From Citrobacter amalonaticus Y19 (GTDB lineage: Bacteria > Pseudomonadota > Gammaproteobacteria > Enterobacterales > Enterobacteriaceae): a DNA stretch of 64,000 bases. Position 1 is the stretch's first letter. Every line of letters begins with the position of its first letter. This document shows positions 7,408 through 15,480 of this stretch, piece after piece. The stretch covers positions 3,534,001 to 3,598,000 of the forward strand of contig NZ_CP011132.1 in assembly GCF_000981805.1 (NCBI RefSeq), in the 5' to 3' direction. The notes beneath the pieces are model-generated. The model saw nothing but the letters and a program-made list of their open reading frames with translations. It had not been told where the DNA came from and made no database searches. The translations under genes and the position numbers were made by a program.

Positions 7408-9558
7408 ATGGATACGAAAAAGATATTCAAGCACATACCCTGGGTGATCCTCGGGATCATCGGGGCATTCTGCCTCTCGGTTGTCGCCTTACGCCGGGGT
7501 GAACACGTCAGCGCCCTGTGGATCGTGGTCGCTTCCGTGTCGGTATATCTGGTGGCTTACCGCTACTACAGCCTCTACATCGCCCAGAAGGTGATGAAGC
7601 TCGACCCTACACGCTCGACACCTGCGGTCATCAATAACGATGGCCTGAACTACGTTCCAACCAACCGCTACGTCCTGTTCGGACACCACTTTGCCGCCAT
7701 CGCGGGCGCCGGTCCGCTGGTCGGTCCGGTACTGGCCGCGCAGATGGGCTACCTGCCAGGTACCCTGTGGCTGCTGGCGGGCGTCGTGCTGGCGGGTGCG
7801 GTTCAGGACTTCATGGTGCTGTTTATCTCTTCTCGCCGTAACGGCGCGTCGCTTGGCGAGATGATTAAAGAAGAGATGGGCTCCGTACCTGGGACAATTG
7901 CCCTGTTTGGCTGCTTCTTAATCATGATCATCATCCTCGCGGTACTGGCGCTGATCGTCGTAAAAGCGCTGGCCGAAAGTCCGTGGGGGGTCTTCACCGT
8001 TTGCTCCACCGTGCCTATCGCGCTGTTCATGGGGATCTACATGCGCTTCCTGCGTCCAGGGCGTGTGGGTGAAGTGTCGGTAATTGGTATTGTTCTGCTG
8101 GTAGCATCTATTTACTTCGGCGGCGTGATTGCTCACGACCCATACTGGGGTCCGGCGCTGACCTTTAAAGACACCACCATTACCTTTGCACTGGTAGGCT
8201 ATGCGTTTGTGTCTGCGCTGCTGCCGGTATGGCTGATCCTCGCCCCGCGCGACTATCTGGCCACCTTCCTGAAAATCGGTGTTATCGTCGGTCTGGCGCT
8301 GGGTATCGTATTCCTCAACCCTGAGCTGAAAATGCCGGCCATGACCCAGTACATCGACGGTACCGGCCCGCTGTGGAAAGGTGCACTGTTCCCGTTCCTG
8401 TTCATTACCATTGCCTGTGGCGCTGTCTCTGGCTTCCACGCGCTGATCTCTTCCGGTACGACCCCGAAACTGCTGGCCTGTGAAACTGACGCCCGCTTCA
8501 TCGGTTACGGTGCGATGCTGATGGAATCCTTCGTAGCGATCATGGCGCTGGTTGCGGCTTCTATTATCGAACCGGGTCTCTACTTTGCAATGAACACCCC
8601 ACCGGCAGGCCTGGGCATTACCATGCCGAACCTGCATGAGATGGGTGGTGAGAACGCGCCGCTGATTATGGCGCAACTGAAAGACGTGACCGCGCATGCG
8701 GCGGCAACCGTCAGCTCCTGGGGCTTCGTGATTTCACCTGAGCAGATCCTGCAAACGGCGAAAGACATTGGCGAACCGTCCGTTCTGAACCGTGCCGGTG
8801 GTGCACCGACGCTGGCGGTTGGTATCGCGCACGTGTTCCACAAAGTCATGCCGATGGCTGACATGGGCTTCTGGTACCACTTCGGTATTCTGTTTGAAGC
8901 ACTGTTCATCCTGACCGCACTGGATGCCGGTACGCGTTCCGGCCGATTCATGCTGCAAGACCTGCTGGGTAACTTCGTCCCGTTCCTGAAGAAAACCGAC
9001 TCTCTGGTTGCCGGTATCGTCGGTACGGCGGGTTGTGTGGGACTGTGGGGCTACCTGCTGTATCAGGGCGTGGTCGATCCGCTGGGCGGCGTTAAGAGCC
9101 TGTGGCCGCTGTTCGGTATCTCTAACCAGATGCTGGCAGCCGTGGCGCTGGTTCTGGGTACCGTGGTACTGATTAAAATGCAGCGCACCAAATACATCTG
9201 GGTGACCGTTATCCCGGCTGTCTGGCTGCTTATCTGCACCACCTGGGCGCTGGGTCTGAAACTGTTCAGCACCAACCCGCAGATGGAAGGCTTCTTCTAT
9301 ATGGCTAGCCAGTACAAAGAGAAGATTGCCAACGGCGGCGAACTGACCGCACAGCAGATTGCCAACATGAATCACATTGTTGTGAACAACTACACTAACG
9401 CAGGCCTGAGTATTCTGTTCCTGGTGGTGGTGTACAGCATCATCTTCTACGGTTTCAAAACCTGGATGAATGTGCGCAACGTGGACAAACGTACCGATAA
9501 AGAAACCCCGTACGTTCCGATTCCTGAAGGCGGCGTGAAGACCTCTTCACATCACTAA
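7408..9558 (+). CDS. btsT: Pyruvate/H+ symporter BtsT (CstA family)
   Basis: A 716-residue polytopic inner-membrane carrier, the same length as E. coli BtsT (YjiY) and nearly identical in sequence. CstA-family signatures include FGHHFAAIAGAGPLVGPVLA, QDFMVLFISSRRNG, AVSGFHALISSGTTPKLL and LFGISNQMLAAVALVLG, with around 16-18 hydrophobic helices. In E. coli it takes up pyruvate at high affinity after induction by the BtsS/BtsR system, which scavenges overflow pyruvate. The three BtsR boxes upstream agree. It is followed by yjiX, as the paralogue cstA is followed by ybdD. An overlapping REP element separates the two. Confidence 0.97.
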   Translation: MDTKKIFKHIPWVILGIIGAFCLSVVALRRGEHVSALWIVVASVSVYLVAYRYYSLYIAQKVMKLDPTRSTPAVINNDGLNYVPTNRYVLFGHHFAAIAGAGPLVGPVLAAQMGYLPGTLWLLAGVVLAGAVQDFMVLFISSRRNGASLGEMIKEEMGSVPGTIALFGCFLIMIIILAVLALIVVKALAESPWGVFTVCSTVPIALFMGIYMRFLRPGRVGEVSVIGIVLLVASIYFGGVIAHDPYWGPALTFKDTTITFALVGYAFVSALLPVWLILAPRDYLATFLKIGVIVGLALGIVFLNPELKMPAMTQYIDGTGPLWKGALFPFLFITIACGAVSGFHALISSGTTPKLLACETDARFIGYGAMLMESFVAIMALVAASIIEPGLYFAMNTPPAGLGITMPNLHEMGGENAPLIMAQLKDVTAHAAATVSSWGFVISPEQILQTAKDIGEPSVLNRAGGAPTLAVGIAHVFHKVMPMADMGFWYHFGILFEALFILTALDAGTRSGRFMLQDLLGNFVPFLKKTDSLVAGIVGTAGCVGLWGYLLYQGVVDPLGGVKSLWPLFGISNQMLAAVALVLGTVVLIKMQRTKYIWVTVIPAVWLLICTTWALGLKLFSTNPQMEGFFYMASQYKEKIANGGELTAQQIANMNHIVVNNYTNAGLSILFLVVVYSIIFYGFKTWMNVRNVDKRTDKETPYVPIPEGGVKTSSHH

Positions 9559-9563
9559 GCTGA

Positions 9564-9644
9564 TGCCGGGTAACGCTTCGCTTACCCGGCCTACAGAATG
9601 CTGTAAGCGTAGGCCGGATAAGGCGAAAGCCGCCATCCGGCTTT
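9564..9644. repeat. Paired REP elements (BIME) between btsT and yjiX
   Basis: Two inverted REP units of the enteric type: GCCGGGTAACGCTTCGCTTA...CCCGGCCTAC, then its inverse GTAGGCCGGATAAGGCGAAA...CCGCCATCCGGC. Together they fill the btsT-yjiX gap. They can form stable stem-loops that protect the upstream btsT message and lower yjiX-yjiA expression relative to it. Confidence 0.88.
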
Positions 9645-9665
9645 AATCATTCACGAGGCGGCACA

Positions 9666-9869
9666 ATGTTTGGTAACTTAGGTCAGGCAAAAAAATATCT
9701 CGGCCAGGCGGCAAAGATGTTGATTGGTATTCCAGACTACGACAACTACGTCGAGCATATGCAAACCAACCATCCGGACAAGCCGTACATGAGCTATGAA
9801 GAATTCTTCCGCGAGCGCCAGCAGGCGCGCTACGGCGGCGACGGTAAAGGCGGCATGCGCTGCTGTTAG
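9666..9869 (+). CDS. yjiX: YbdD/YjiX family small protein
   Basis: A 67-residue protein of the YbdD/YjiX (DUF466) family, with the conserved core [27 protein letters not shown] and [17 protein letters not shown], and a C-terminal double cysteine. The family nearly always sits directly after a CstA-type peptide/pyruvate carrier, as here after btsT, and a helper role for the carrier is the usual inference. It is cytosolic, with no membrane segment. yjiA follows after 12 bases. Confidence 0.92.
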   Translation: MFGNLGQAKKYLGQAAKMLIGIPDYDNYVEHMQTNHPDKPYMSYEEFFRERQQARYGGDGKGGMRCC

Positions 9870-9881
9870 AAGGAGAAGTGA

Positions 9882-10838
9882 ATGACCCCGATTGCAGTCA
9901 CCCTACTCACCGGTTTTCTTGGCGCAGGTAAAACCACTCTGCTGCGCCACATCCTCAACGAAGAGCACGGCTACAAAATTGCCGTTATCGAAAACGAATT
10001 TGGCGAAGTGTCCGTTGACGATCAGCTGATTGGCGATCGCGCCACGCAGATCAAAACCCTGACCAACGGCTGTATCTGCTGTACGCGTTCGAACGAACTG
10101 GAGGATGCGCTGTTAGACCTGCTCGACAACCTCGATAAGGGCAATATCAGCTTCGATCGTCTGGTGATTGAATGCACCGGCATGGCCGACCCCGGCCCGA
10201 TTATTCAGACCTTTTTCTCCCATGAAATCATTTGCCAGCGCTATCTGCTGGATGGCGTTATTGCGCTGGTCGATGCGGTCCATGCCGACGATCAGATGAA
10301 CCAGTTCACCATCGCCCAGTCGCAGGTCGGCTATGCCGATCGCATCCTGCTGACCAAAACCGACGTCGCTGGCGAAAGCGAGAAACTGCGGGAACGTCTG
10401 GCGCGCATCAACGCCCGCGCGCCGGTTTATACCGTGACACATGGCGATATCGACCTCTCCCTGCTGTTCGACACCAACGGCTTTATGCTGGAAGAGAATG
10501 TCGTCAGCGCCAAACCGCGCTTCCACTTCATCGGCGACAAGCAGAACGATATCTCTTCCATAGTGGTGGAACTGGATTACCCGGTGGATATCAGCGATGT
10601 CTCCCGCGTGATGGAAAACCTGCTGCTGGAGTCCGCAGAAAAACTGCTGCGTTACAAAGGGATGCTGTGGATTGAAGGCGAACCGAACCGGCTGCTGTTC
10701 CAGGGCGTCCAGCGCCTCTATAGCGCCGACTGGGATCGCCCGTGGGGCGATGAACCGCCGCACAGCACGCTGGTGTTTATCGGCATTCAGTTGCCTGAAG
10801 ACGAGATCAGAGCCGCGTTCGCGGGGCTTAAGAAGTAA
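9882..10838 (+). CDS. yjiA: COG0523/CobW-family GTPase YjiA
   Basis: A 318-residue G3E P-loop GTPase of the same length as E. coli YjiA. The Walker A motif is GFLGAGKTTLLRH near residue 10, the metal-binding CxCC motif is GCICC (about residues 64-68), the Walker B region is ECTGMADPGPI, and the specificity motif is TKTD. The C-terminal domain contains the conserved Trp/Gly-rich end. Family members load or traffic metals to client proteins, and YjiA binds zinc and other divalent metals. It ends the btsT-yjiX-yjiA transcript with a clear GAAGGAG ribosome site. The client protein is unknown. Confidence 0.95.
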   Translation: MTPIAVTLLTGFLGAGKTTLLRHILNEEHGYKIAVIENEFGEVSVDDQLIGDRATQIKTLTNGCICCTRSNELEDALLDLLDNLDKGNISFDRLVIECTGMADPGPIIQTFFSHEIICQRYLLDGVIALVDAVHADDQMNQFTIAQSQVGYADRILLTKTDVAGESEKLRERLARINARAPVYTVTHGDIDLSLLFDTNGFMLEENVVSAKPRFHFIGDKQNDISSIVVELDYPVDISDVSRVMENLLLESAEKLLRYKGMLWIEGEPNRLLFQGVQRLYSADWDRPWGDEPPHSTLVFIGIQLPEDEIRAAFAGLKK

Positions 10839-10844
10839 ATTTTA

Positions 10845-10877
10845 TTGCCCGATGGCGCTTCGCTTATCGGGCCTACG
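10845..10877. repeat. REP element after yjiA
   Basis: TTGCCCGATGGCGCTTCGCTTATCGGGCCTAC has the REP hairpin arrangement. It lies just after the yjiA stop, between convergent yjiA and the DUF2955 gene, and may act as a transcript stabiliser or boundary. Confidence 0.82.
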
Positions 10878-10918
10878 ATTCTCCCCTTATGCCACCGTCC
10901 GGCACGCATTCACCCCAC

Positions 10919-11983
10919 TTACTCCGTAATCACAAACCGCGTTGCCGCAAAGCAGTTGAGCACGCGGTGGACCAGAAACACCATCGTGAGCGTTGCCAGT
11001 AGCGCGACGGTCACTGAGGTGATGCGATACAGATCGCTGAACACTAAGTCGCTGTCCGGGTGCAGGTTCTGGCCGAACATAATGCCGATGGTGGTGATGC
11101 TGGCGAAGCCAACGCCCGCGCCCACTTTTTCCATCACGTGCAGACGGGCGCTGAAGGCCAGCCCGAGGCCAATTAGCGGCATCATCAGTAGCATGTGGTT
11201 ACTGAAATCATAAATAAGTAACTGCACCACCAGAATGTAAAGACAGGCCAGCACCACGCCGACGACGCGCCAGATAGAACTCAGGACCGCGCCGCGATAA
11301 TGCATAGGAAACAGAATCAAAATCCCCGTCATCAGCGCCGACAGCGAATCGCTCAGATCGCAGACCTGAAAGATGACAAAAATCATCGTCGCGACACTCC
11401 CGGAAAGCAGCGATTCGTGGCGAATGCGGGCGTCATCTTTCTCAATGCGCGGCGGCGGTTTGCGTGGTTCCACGTCGGGAATGAGATAGTGCAGCAGCGC
11501 GCTTAGCGCCACCGCCATCACGCAGGCTTCCATGTTGGAAAACATCAGCGTGTGCCAGTTCGTGGTGGGATAGCTCATAAAGTTGAGCATCGTGCTCTGG
11601 CAGACCACGCCCATTGATCCCAGTAGAAACAACGGTCCCTTGCTCATAAAGCGAAAACGCATCACGTACAGGCCAAACACCACCAGCGTCATGATCACCG
11701 GCCACTGCGAGAGATAACCGACAATCAGTACCATTTCGACGCAGTTCACCGCCGCACTGAATACAAACTGCTTCGCCACATGGCGGTTAAATATCGGCAC
11801 TAGCGACATCAGCATCAGTGGATAAACCACGAAGAAAACGCCGTACTGCACGTTGTAAAAGGTCGAGATACTCAGCGCGATCGTCCCGGCAACGGCTATC
11901 CGCAGCGTCTGGCGAAAATCATTGGCCGTATAGACGATGTTGTCATGTGGCGTAAACACGCGCGCCAGCGTGTTAATAGACAT
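10919..11983 (-). CDS. DUF2955 / FUSC-like inner-membrane efflux subunit
   Basis: A 354-residue membrane protein with two clusters of hydrophobic helices (about 30-150 and 215-345) separated by a charged cytosolic stretch (IPDVEPRKPPPRIEKDD). It resembles DUF2955 proteins and the broader FUSC/aromatic-acid exporter group. The start is taken at the ATG at 11983, which overlaps the end of the HlyD gene by 11 bases. With the HlyD partner it should form a pump for organic acids or drugs across the inner membrane and periplasm; an outer-membrane channel would come from elsewhere. The family call is moderate and the substrate unknown. Confidence 0.75.
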   Translation of the reverse strand: MSINTLARVFTPHDNIVYTANDFRQTLRIAVAGTIALSISTFYNVQYGVFFVVYPLMLMSLVPIFNRHVAKQFVFSAAVNCVEMVLIVGYLSQWPVIMTLVVFGLYVMRFRFMSKGPLFLLGSMGVVCQSTMLNFMSYPTTNWHTLMFSNMEACVMAVALSALLHYLIPDVEPRKPPPRIEKDDARIRHESLLSGSVATMIFVIFQVCDLSDSLSALMTGILILFPMHYRGAVLSSIWRVVGVVLACLYILVVQLLIYDFSNHMLLMMPLIGLGLAFSARLHVMEKVGAGVGFASITTIGIMFGQNLHPDSDLVFSDLYRITSVTVALLATLTMVFLVHRVLNCFAATRFVITE

Positions 11984-13040
11984 AATGCAGCCAGCTAACC
12001 AGATGGATTTGCGCCCCCGCAAAGGTGCGGGCAAACGGCCCTTCACTGTTGTACAACTGCACCGTAGCGCGGGCACCGGTCGGCAACGGTTTGTCCAGCG
12101 GCTCACTCAGAGTCACGTGAATACGCATCCGCCGGGCATCGCGCACCCAGCGCGTGGATTGCTCCGGCTGCGACAACTGGCCGTTGACCTCTTCTTGTCC
12201 GGCGAGGATCCCCGCATCGCTGCTGGTGACGCGTGCACGGAACACTTTGCCCGGCATGGCATCAAATACCACGGCGGCATCGGTGTTCACGCGGGTATGG
12301 CGCAGGCTCTTCTCGCGAAAATCAGCCACGATATCCGTCTGATTGCTGACCAGCGCCAGCAGTGGCGTGGCGGCAGTGGCATAAAGTCCGGCGTTAAGCT
12401 GGAGATTACTCACCGTCCCGTCCGTCTCCGCATACACTTTTGTCCATGCCAGATTCAGCTGCGCTTCTTCCAGCGCATTGCGATATTTTTGCAGCGTCAC
12501 GTTATGGTTATCTTCACGCTCGCCGCGCTGGATCAGCAGATTCTGGATGTTGGCATGCAGGGCGGTTACCGACTGCTCGCTGGTCTGCCAGGTCGTCCGC
12601 ACCTTGTCGAGATCCGCCTGCGACACGTTCTGCATCGTGCTTAACCGCTGATAGCGATCGAACGTCAGTTTGTCATTACGCGCAGTGTATTCGGCAGTAC
12701 GCAGGTTAGCGCGGGCAGAAGCAATCTGCGCATCCAGTTGCTGATTGCTCAGTCTGGCCTGCGCAAAGGCGATTTGCGCGGCTTCAACTTTATTGATAAA
12801 TGGCGTGGGATCCAGCTCATAAAGCAGATCGCCTTTTTTAACCGGGCTGTTGTTACGCACATAGACGTGCGAGACGTAGCCGGAAACGCGCGACGAAACC
12901 GGTGTAACGGTGCGCATCACCGTGGAGTCCGGCGTCAGCGGGATCCAGATATCGGCAACGATAAACCAGGCGAATATAGCCAGGAAAGCGGCAATACTCA
13001 CCCTTACCCAACGGGCAAACTTCTGTTCTGGGGTCATCAT
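11973..13040 (-). CDS. HlyD/EmrA-type membrane fusion protein
   Basis: A 355-residue periplasmic adaptor. One N-terminal membrane anchor (about residues 14-32) is followed by a split biotinyl-lipoyl domain (SGYVSHVYVRNNSPVKKGDLLYELD and TDGTVSNLQLNAG). Between these lies a helical hairpin of about 100 residues rich in Gln/Ala heptads, then a beta-barrel domain. It bridges the DUF2955 pump to an outer-membrane factor. It starts five bases after marR ends and overlaps the DUF2955 gene, so the three genes form one transcript. Confidence 0.88.
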   Translation of the reverse strand: MMTPEQKFARWVRVSIAAFLAIFAWFIVADIWIPLTPDSTVMRTVTPVSSRVSGYVSHVYVRNNSPVKKGDLLYELDPTPFINKVEAAQIAFAQARLSNQQLDAQIASARANLRTAEYTARNDKLTFDRYQRLSTMQNVSQADLDKVRTTWQTSEQSVTALHANIQNLLIQRGEREDNHNVTLQKYRNALEEAQLNLAWTKVYAETDGTVSNLQLNAGLYATAATPLLALVSNQTDIVADFREKSLRHTRVNTDAAVVFDAMPGKVFRARVTSSDAGILAGQEEVNGQLSQPEQSTRWVRDARRMRIHVTLSEPLDKPLPTGARATVQLYNSEGPFARTFAGAQIHLVSWLHYVY

Positions 13041-13045
13041 AGTTT

Positions 13046-13510
13046 TTAGTGTTGATTATCTTCTTCGCGGATTGTCCGCAAATTGCAGGCGATTAAATTT
13101 AAGGTGGCACTGAATGAAGCGAGATCCGCTTCAGGAATGGCACGTGTGACGCGATGTTGATAGGCCTCAATCACCCGGTTCAGCGCTTCCAGCCGGGCAC
13201 GACCTTCCGCGGTCAGCATGAGCAGGCGGATGCGTTTGTCATATGGCGATGTGGAACGCACCAGATAGCCCTGATTTTCCAGTTGCGTGAGCGTGCGCAT
13301 CAGCGGCGGCAGTTCAATGCCCTGCACCTCCGCCAGTTCGCTGACCGAGACGTTATCACCCAACTGATGCAGTTGCATCAGCACCGTCCAACTGGACTGA
13401 GTCAGGCCCGTATCGGTAATAGCCGCATCAATAATGGCACGCCATTGACGCACTACCATCGCCATACGCATCCCCATCGGGCGACGGGCAAACCGCTCAT
13501 CTTCAGTCAT
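13046..13510 (-). CDS. MarR-family transcription regulator
   Basis: A 154-residue winged-helix protein. The recognition helix region is SVSELAEVQGIELPPLMRTLTQLE and the wing is SPYDKRIRLLMLTAEG, which is the standard MarR DxRxxxxxLT signature. It is the first gene of the marR-hlyD-DUF2955 operon and most likely represses it until a phenolic or drug-like ligand binds. A perfect 7-bp inverted repeat upstream is its probable operator. In E. coli this chromosomal position holds restriction genes rather than an efflux operon. Confidence 0.9.
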   Translation of the reverse strand: MTEDERFARRPMGMRMAMVVRQWRAIIDAAITDTGLTQSSWTVLMQLHQLGDNVSVSELAEVQGIELPPLMRTLTQLENQGYLVRSTSPYDKRIRLLMLTAEGRARLEALNRVIEAYQHRVTRAIPEADLASFSATLNLIACNLRTIREEDNQH

Positions 13511-13542
13511 GTGTCTTTCCTCTCATAGCGAAAGGGAAAGTA

Positions 13543-13562
13543 ATACTTATCAGGGTAAGTAT
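13543..13562. promoter_or_regulatory. Candidate MarR operator
   Basis: ATACTTA-N6-TAAGTAT is a perfect 7-bp inverted repeat spanning 20 bases, 32 bases upstream of the marR ATG. The size and centre spacing suit a MarR dimer, and the position would overlap the promoter. Assignment to this MarR is an inference from position. Confidence 0.65.
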
Positions 13563-13610
13563 CAAGAAACATGCGGTCAGGAAGCATAAATTGATAAATT
13601 TGCTGAATGT

Positions 13611-13642
13611 GAAAAAGGCCGGATGCTGATAACGTCCGGCCT
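13611..13642 (-). terminator. Rho-independent terminator after yjiS
   Basis: On the minus strand AGGCCGGA-N11-TCCGGCCT forms an 8-bp GC-rich stem followed by TTTTTC, starting 20 bases after the yjiS stop. On the plus strand it is followed by CTGTCTTTT, so some two-way activity is possible. Confidence 0.8.
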
Positions 13643-13661
13643 CTGTCTTTTCAACAATGCA

Positions 13662-13826
13662 CTAGTTGATCTGATCCCGGCGTAACCCCAGATCCTTGAG
13701 CCGTTCATCACTCATCTGTAGCAGGATCCGTCGGGTTTGCACCTGCAGCCGCCATTTTTTAAACGCTCGCCAGATCAGGACAAAGCCAATAAACGGCTGC
13801 TTTGCTTTGTTTTCATGAAATTCCAT
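13662..13826 (-). CDS. yjiS: DUF1127 small protein YjiS
   Basis: A 54-residue basic protein beginning MEFHENKAKQPFIGFVLIW and ending in the DUF1127 core TRRILLQMSDERLKDLGLRR. It matches E. coli YjiS. DUF1127 proteins are small Arg-rich proteins; some members in other bacteria bind RNA or affect phosphate and stress physiology, but the role of YjiS is not known. A GAGGGGGTGGAG ribosome site precedes the ATG. It diverges from yjiR across a 176-base region and has its own terminator. Confidence 0.9.
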   Translation of the reverse strand: MEFHENKAKQPFIGFVLIWRAFKKWRLQVQTRRILLQMSDERLKDLGLRRDQIN

Positions 13827-13880
13827 GCTCCACCCCCTCTCATACCAGAGCCTTTATTCTGGCGGTTTTCGGGTGGTTCA

Positions 13881-13981
13881 ATACAGATTCAAAAACAGCT
13901 TTTATTTAACATACAGATTCGCTAAAACAGTCTCTGCACCGCACATTTTGCACCTGTCTGTACTGATTTTTATATCTGTAT
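13881..13981. promoter_or_regulatory. Repeated ATACAGAT boxes between yjiS and yjiR
   Basis: ATACAGATTC occurs at 13881-13890 and again at 13911-13920, exactly 30 bases apart in the same orientation. A third copy in inverse orientation, ATATCTGTAT, lies at 13972-13981, 21 bases before the yjiR ATG. MocR-type regulators bind repeated sites with distant half-sites in such divergent regions, so this is the likely YjiR operator set. Confidence 0.65.
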
Positions 13982-14002
13982 GGCATCTTCGAGGGATACA
14001 GC

Positions 14003-15445
14003 ATGACGCGTTACCAACATCTGGCCAATCTGCTGGCCGAGCGTATTGAACAAGGGCTGTATCGTCACGGAGAAAAACTGCCGTCGGTGCGCAGTCTGAG
14101 TCAGGAGCACGGTGTCAGTATCAGCACCGTGCAGCAGGCGTATCAGGTACTGGAATCACTGCAACTCATTACGCCGCAGCCCCGTTCAGGTTACTTCGTC
14201 GCGCCGCAAAAAGCGCAGCCGCCAGTTCCCCCGATGTCGCGTCCGGTACAGCGTCCGGTTGAGATAACCCAATGGGATCAGGTGCTGAATATGCTGGAAG
14301 GCCATCACGATCCATCGGTTATCCCACTGAGCAGTGGTATTCCGGATGTCAGCCAACCCAGTCTGAAGCCTCTCTGGCGCGAGCTCAGTCGCGTGGCGCA
14401 ACACAATCTGAGTGCGATTCTGGGCTACGATGAACTGGCTGGCAGCCTCGCACTACGCCAACAAATCGCGAGGCTAATGCTCGATGGCGGCTCAGTTGTT
14501 AACGCCGATGATCTGGTGATTACCAGCGGCAGCCAAAGCGGCATGTCACTGGCACTGCTGGCCGTCTGCCAGGCTGGAGACATTGTGGCCGTGGAATCCC
14601 CGGCGTATTACGGCACCATGCAATTGCTGCGCGGCTTAGGGATCAAAGTGATTGAGATCCCGACGGATCCGGATACCGGCATCAGTATTGAAGCGCTGGA
14701 GCTGGCACTGGAACAATGGCCCATCAAAGGGGTGATCCTGGTTCCGAATTGCAATAATCCGCTGGGATTTATCATGCCGGATGCGCGCAAGCGCGCCGTA
14801 CTGGCGCTTGCCCAACGCCACGACATTGTGATTTTTGAGGATGATGTGTATGGCGAGCTGGCGACAGAGTATCCCCGTCCCAGAACCCTTCATTCCTGGG
14901 ATATCGACGGTCGGGTTATCCTTTGCAGTTCATTCACCAAATCGGTCGCCCCCGGTCTGCGCGTCGGCTGGGTCGCACCGGGTCGTTATCATGACAAACT
15001 GCTGCACATGAAGTACGCCGTCATTGGCACTAACGTTCCCGCCACACAGCTGGCCGCGGCAGCGTTTGTCCGGGAAGGTCACTATCACCGCCACGTCCGG
15101 CGAATGCGGCAGATTTATCAGCGTAATATGGAGATATATACCTGCTGGGCGCGAGAATATTTTCCCTGTGGGATCTGCGTTACGCGACCAAAAGGCGGTT
15201 TTATGTTGTGGGTCGAACTCCCGGAGCAGGTCGATATGGTTTGTGTCGCCAGACAGCTCTGTCGCCTGAAAATTCAGGTCGCGCCGGGCTCACTGTTTTC
15301 CGCATCCGGGAAATACCGCAATTGCGTGCGCATAAACTGCGCGCTCCCGCCCAACGAAAAGCATCGGGACGTGATGCAGAAACTGGGCGAGGCGTTAAAG
15401 GTGGCGATGGAGGAGGTTGCGGCACCAGGGACCGTTATCCTGTGA
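14003..15445 (+). CDS. yjiR: MocR-type GntR/aminotransferase fusion regulator YjiR
   Basis: A 480-residue fusion. Residues 1-75 are a GntR winged helix (YRHGEKLPSVRSLSQEHGVSISTVQQAYQVLE). Residues about 100-470 are a class-I aminotransferase-like domain with the PLP lysine in SSFTKSVAPGLRVGW and the companion motifs PNCNNPLGF and FEDDVYGEL. MocR proteins bind PLP and a small amine or amino acid, and act on neighbouring genes. It matches E. coli YjiR in sequence and in its place beside yjiS. The target genes are not established. Confidence 0.93.
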   Translation: MTRYQHLANLLAERIEQGLYRHGEKLPSVRSLSQEHGVSISTVQQAYQVLESLQLITPQPRSGYFVAPQKAQPPVPPMSRPVQRPVEITQWDQVLNMLEGHHDPSVIPLSSGIPDVSQPSLKPLWRELSRVAQHNLSAILGYDELAGSLALRQQIARLMLDGGSVVNADDLVITSGSQSGMSLALLAVCQAGDIVAVESPAYYGTMQLLRGLGIKVIEIPTDPDTGISIEALELALEQWPIKGVILVPNCNNPLGFIMPDARKRAVLALAQRHDIVIFEDDVYGELATEYPRPRTLHSWDIDGRVILCSSFTKSVAPGLRVGWVAPGRYHDKLLHMKYAVIGTNVPATQLAAAAFVREGHYHRHVRRMRQIYQRNMEIYTCWAREYFPCGICVTRPKGGFMLWVELPEQVDMVCVARQLCRLKIQVAPGSLFSASGKYRNCVRINCALPPNEKHRDVMQKLGEALKVAMEEVAAPGTVIL

Positions 15446-15480
15446 TATAACACATCATCACTTTGTCGGAGGCGCTGACC

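Noticed and set aside
15463..15480. TTG start at 15463 for the AraC-family gene
   Set aside because: The GTG at 15481 has GGAGG eight bases upstream, which lies inside the proposed extension.
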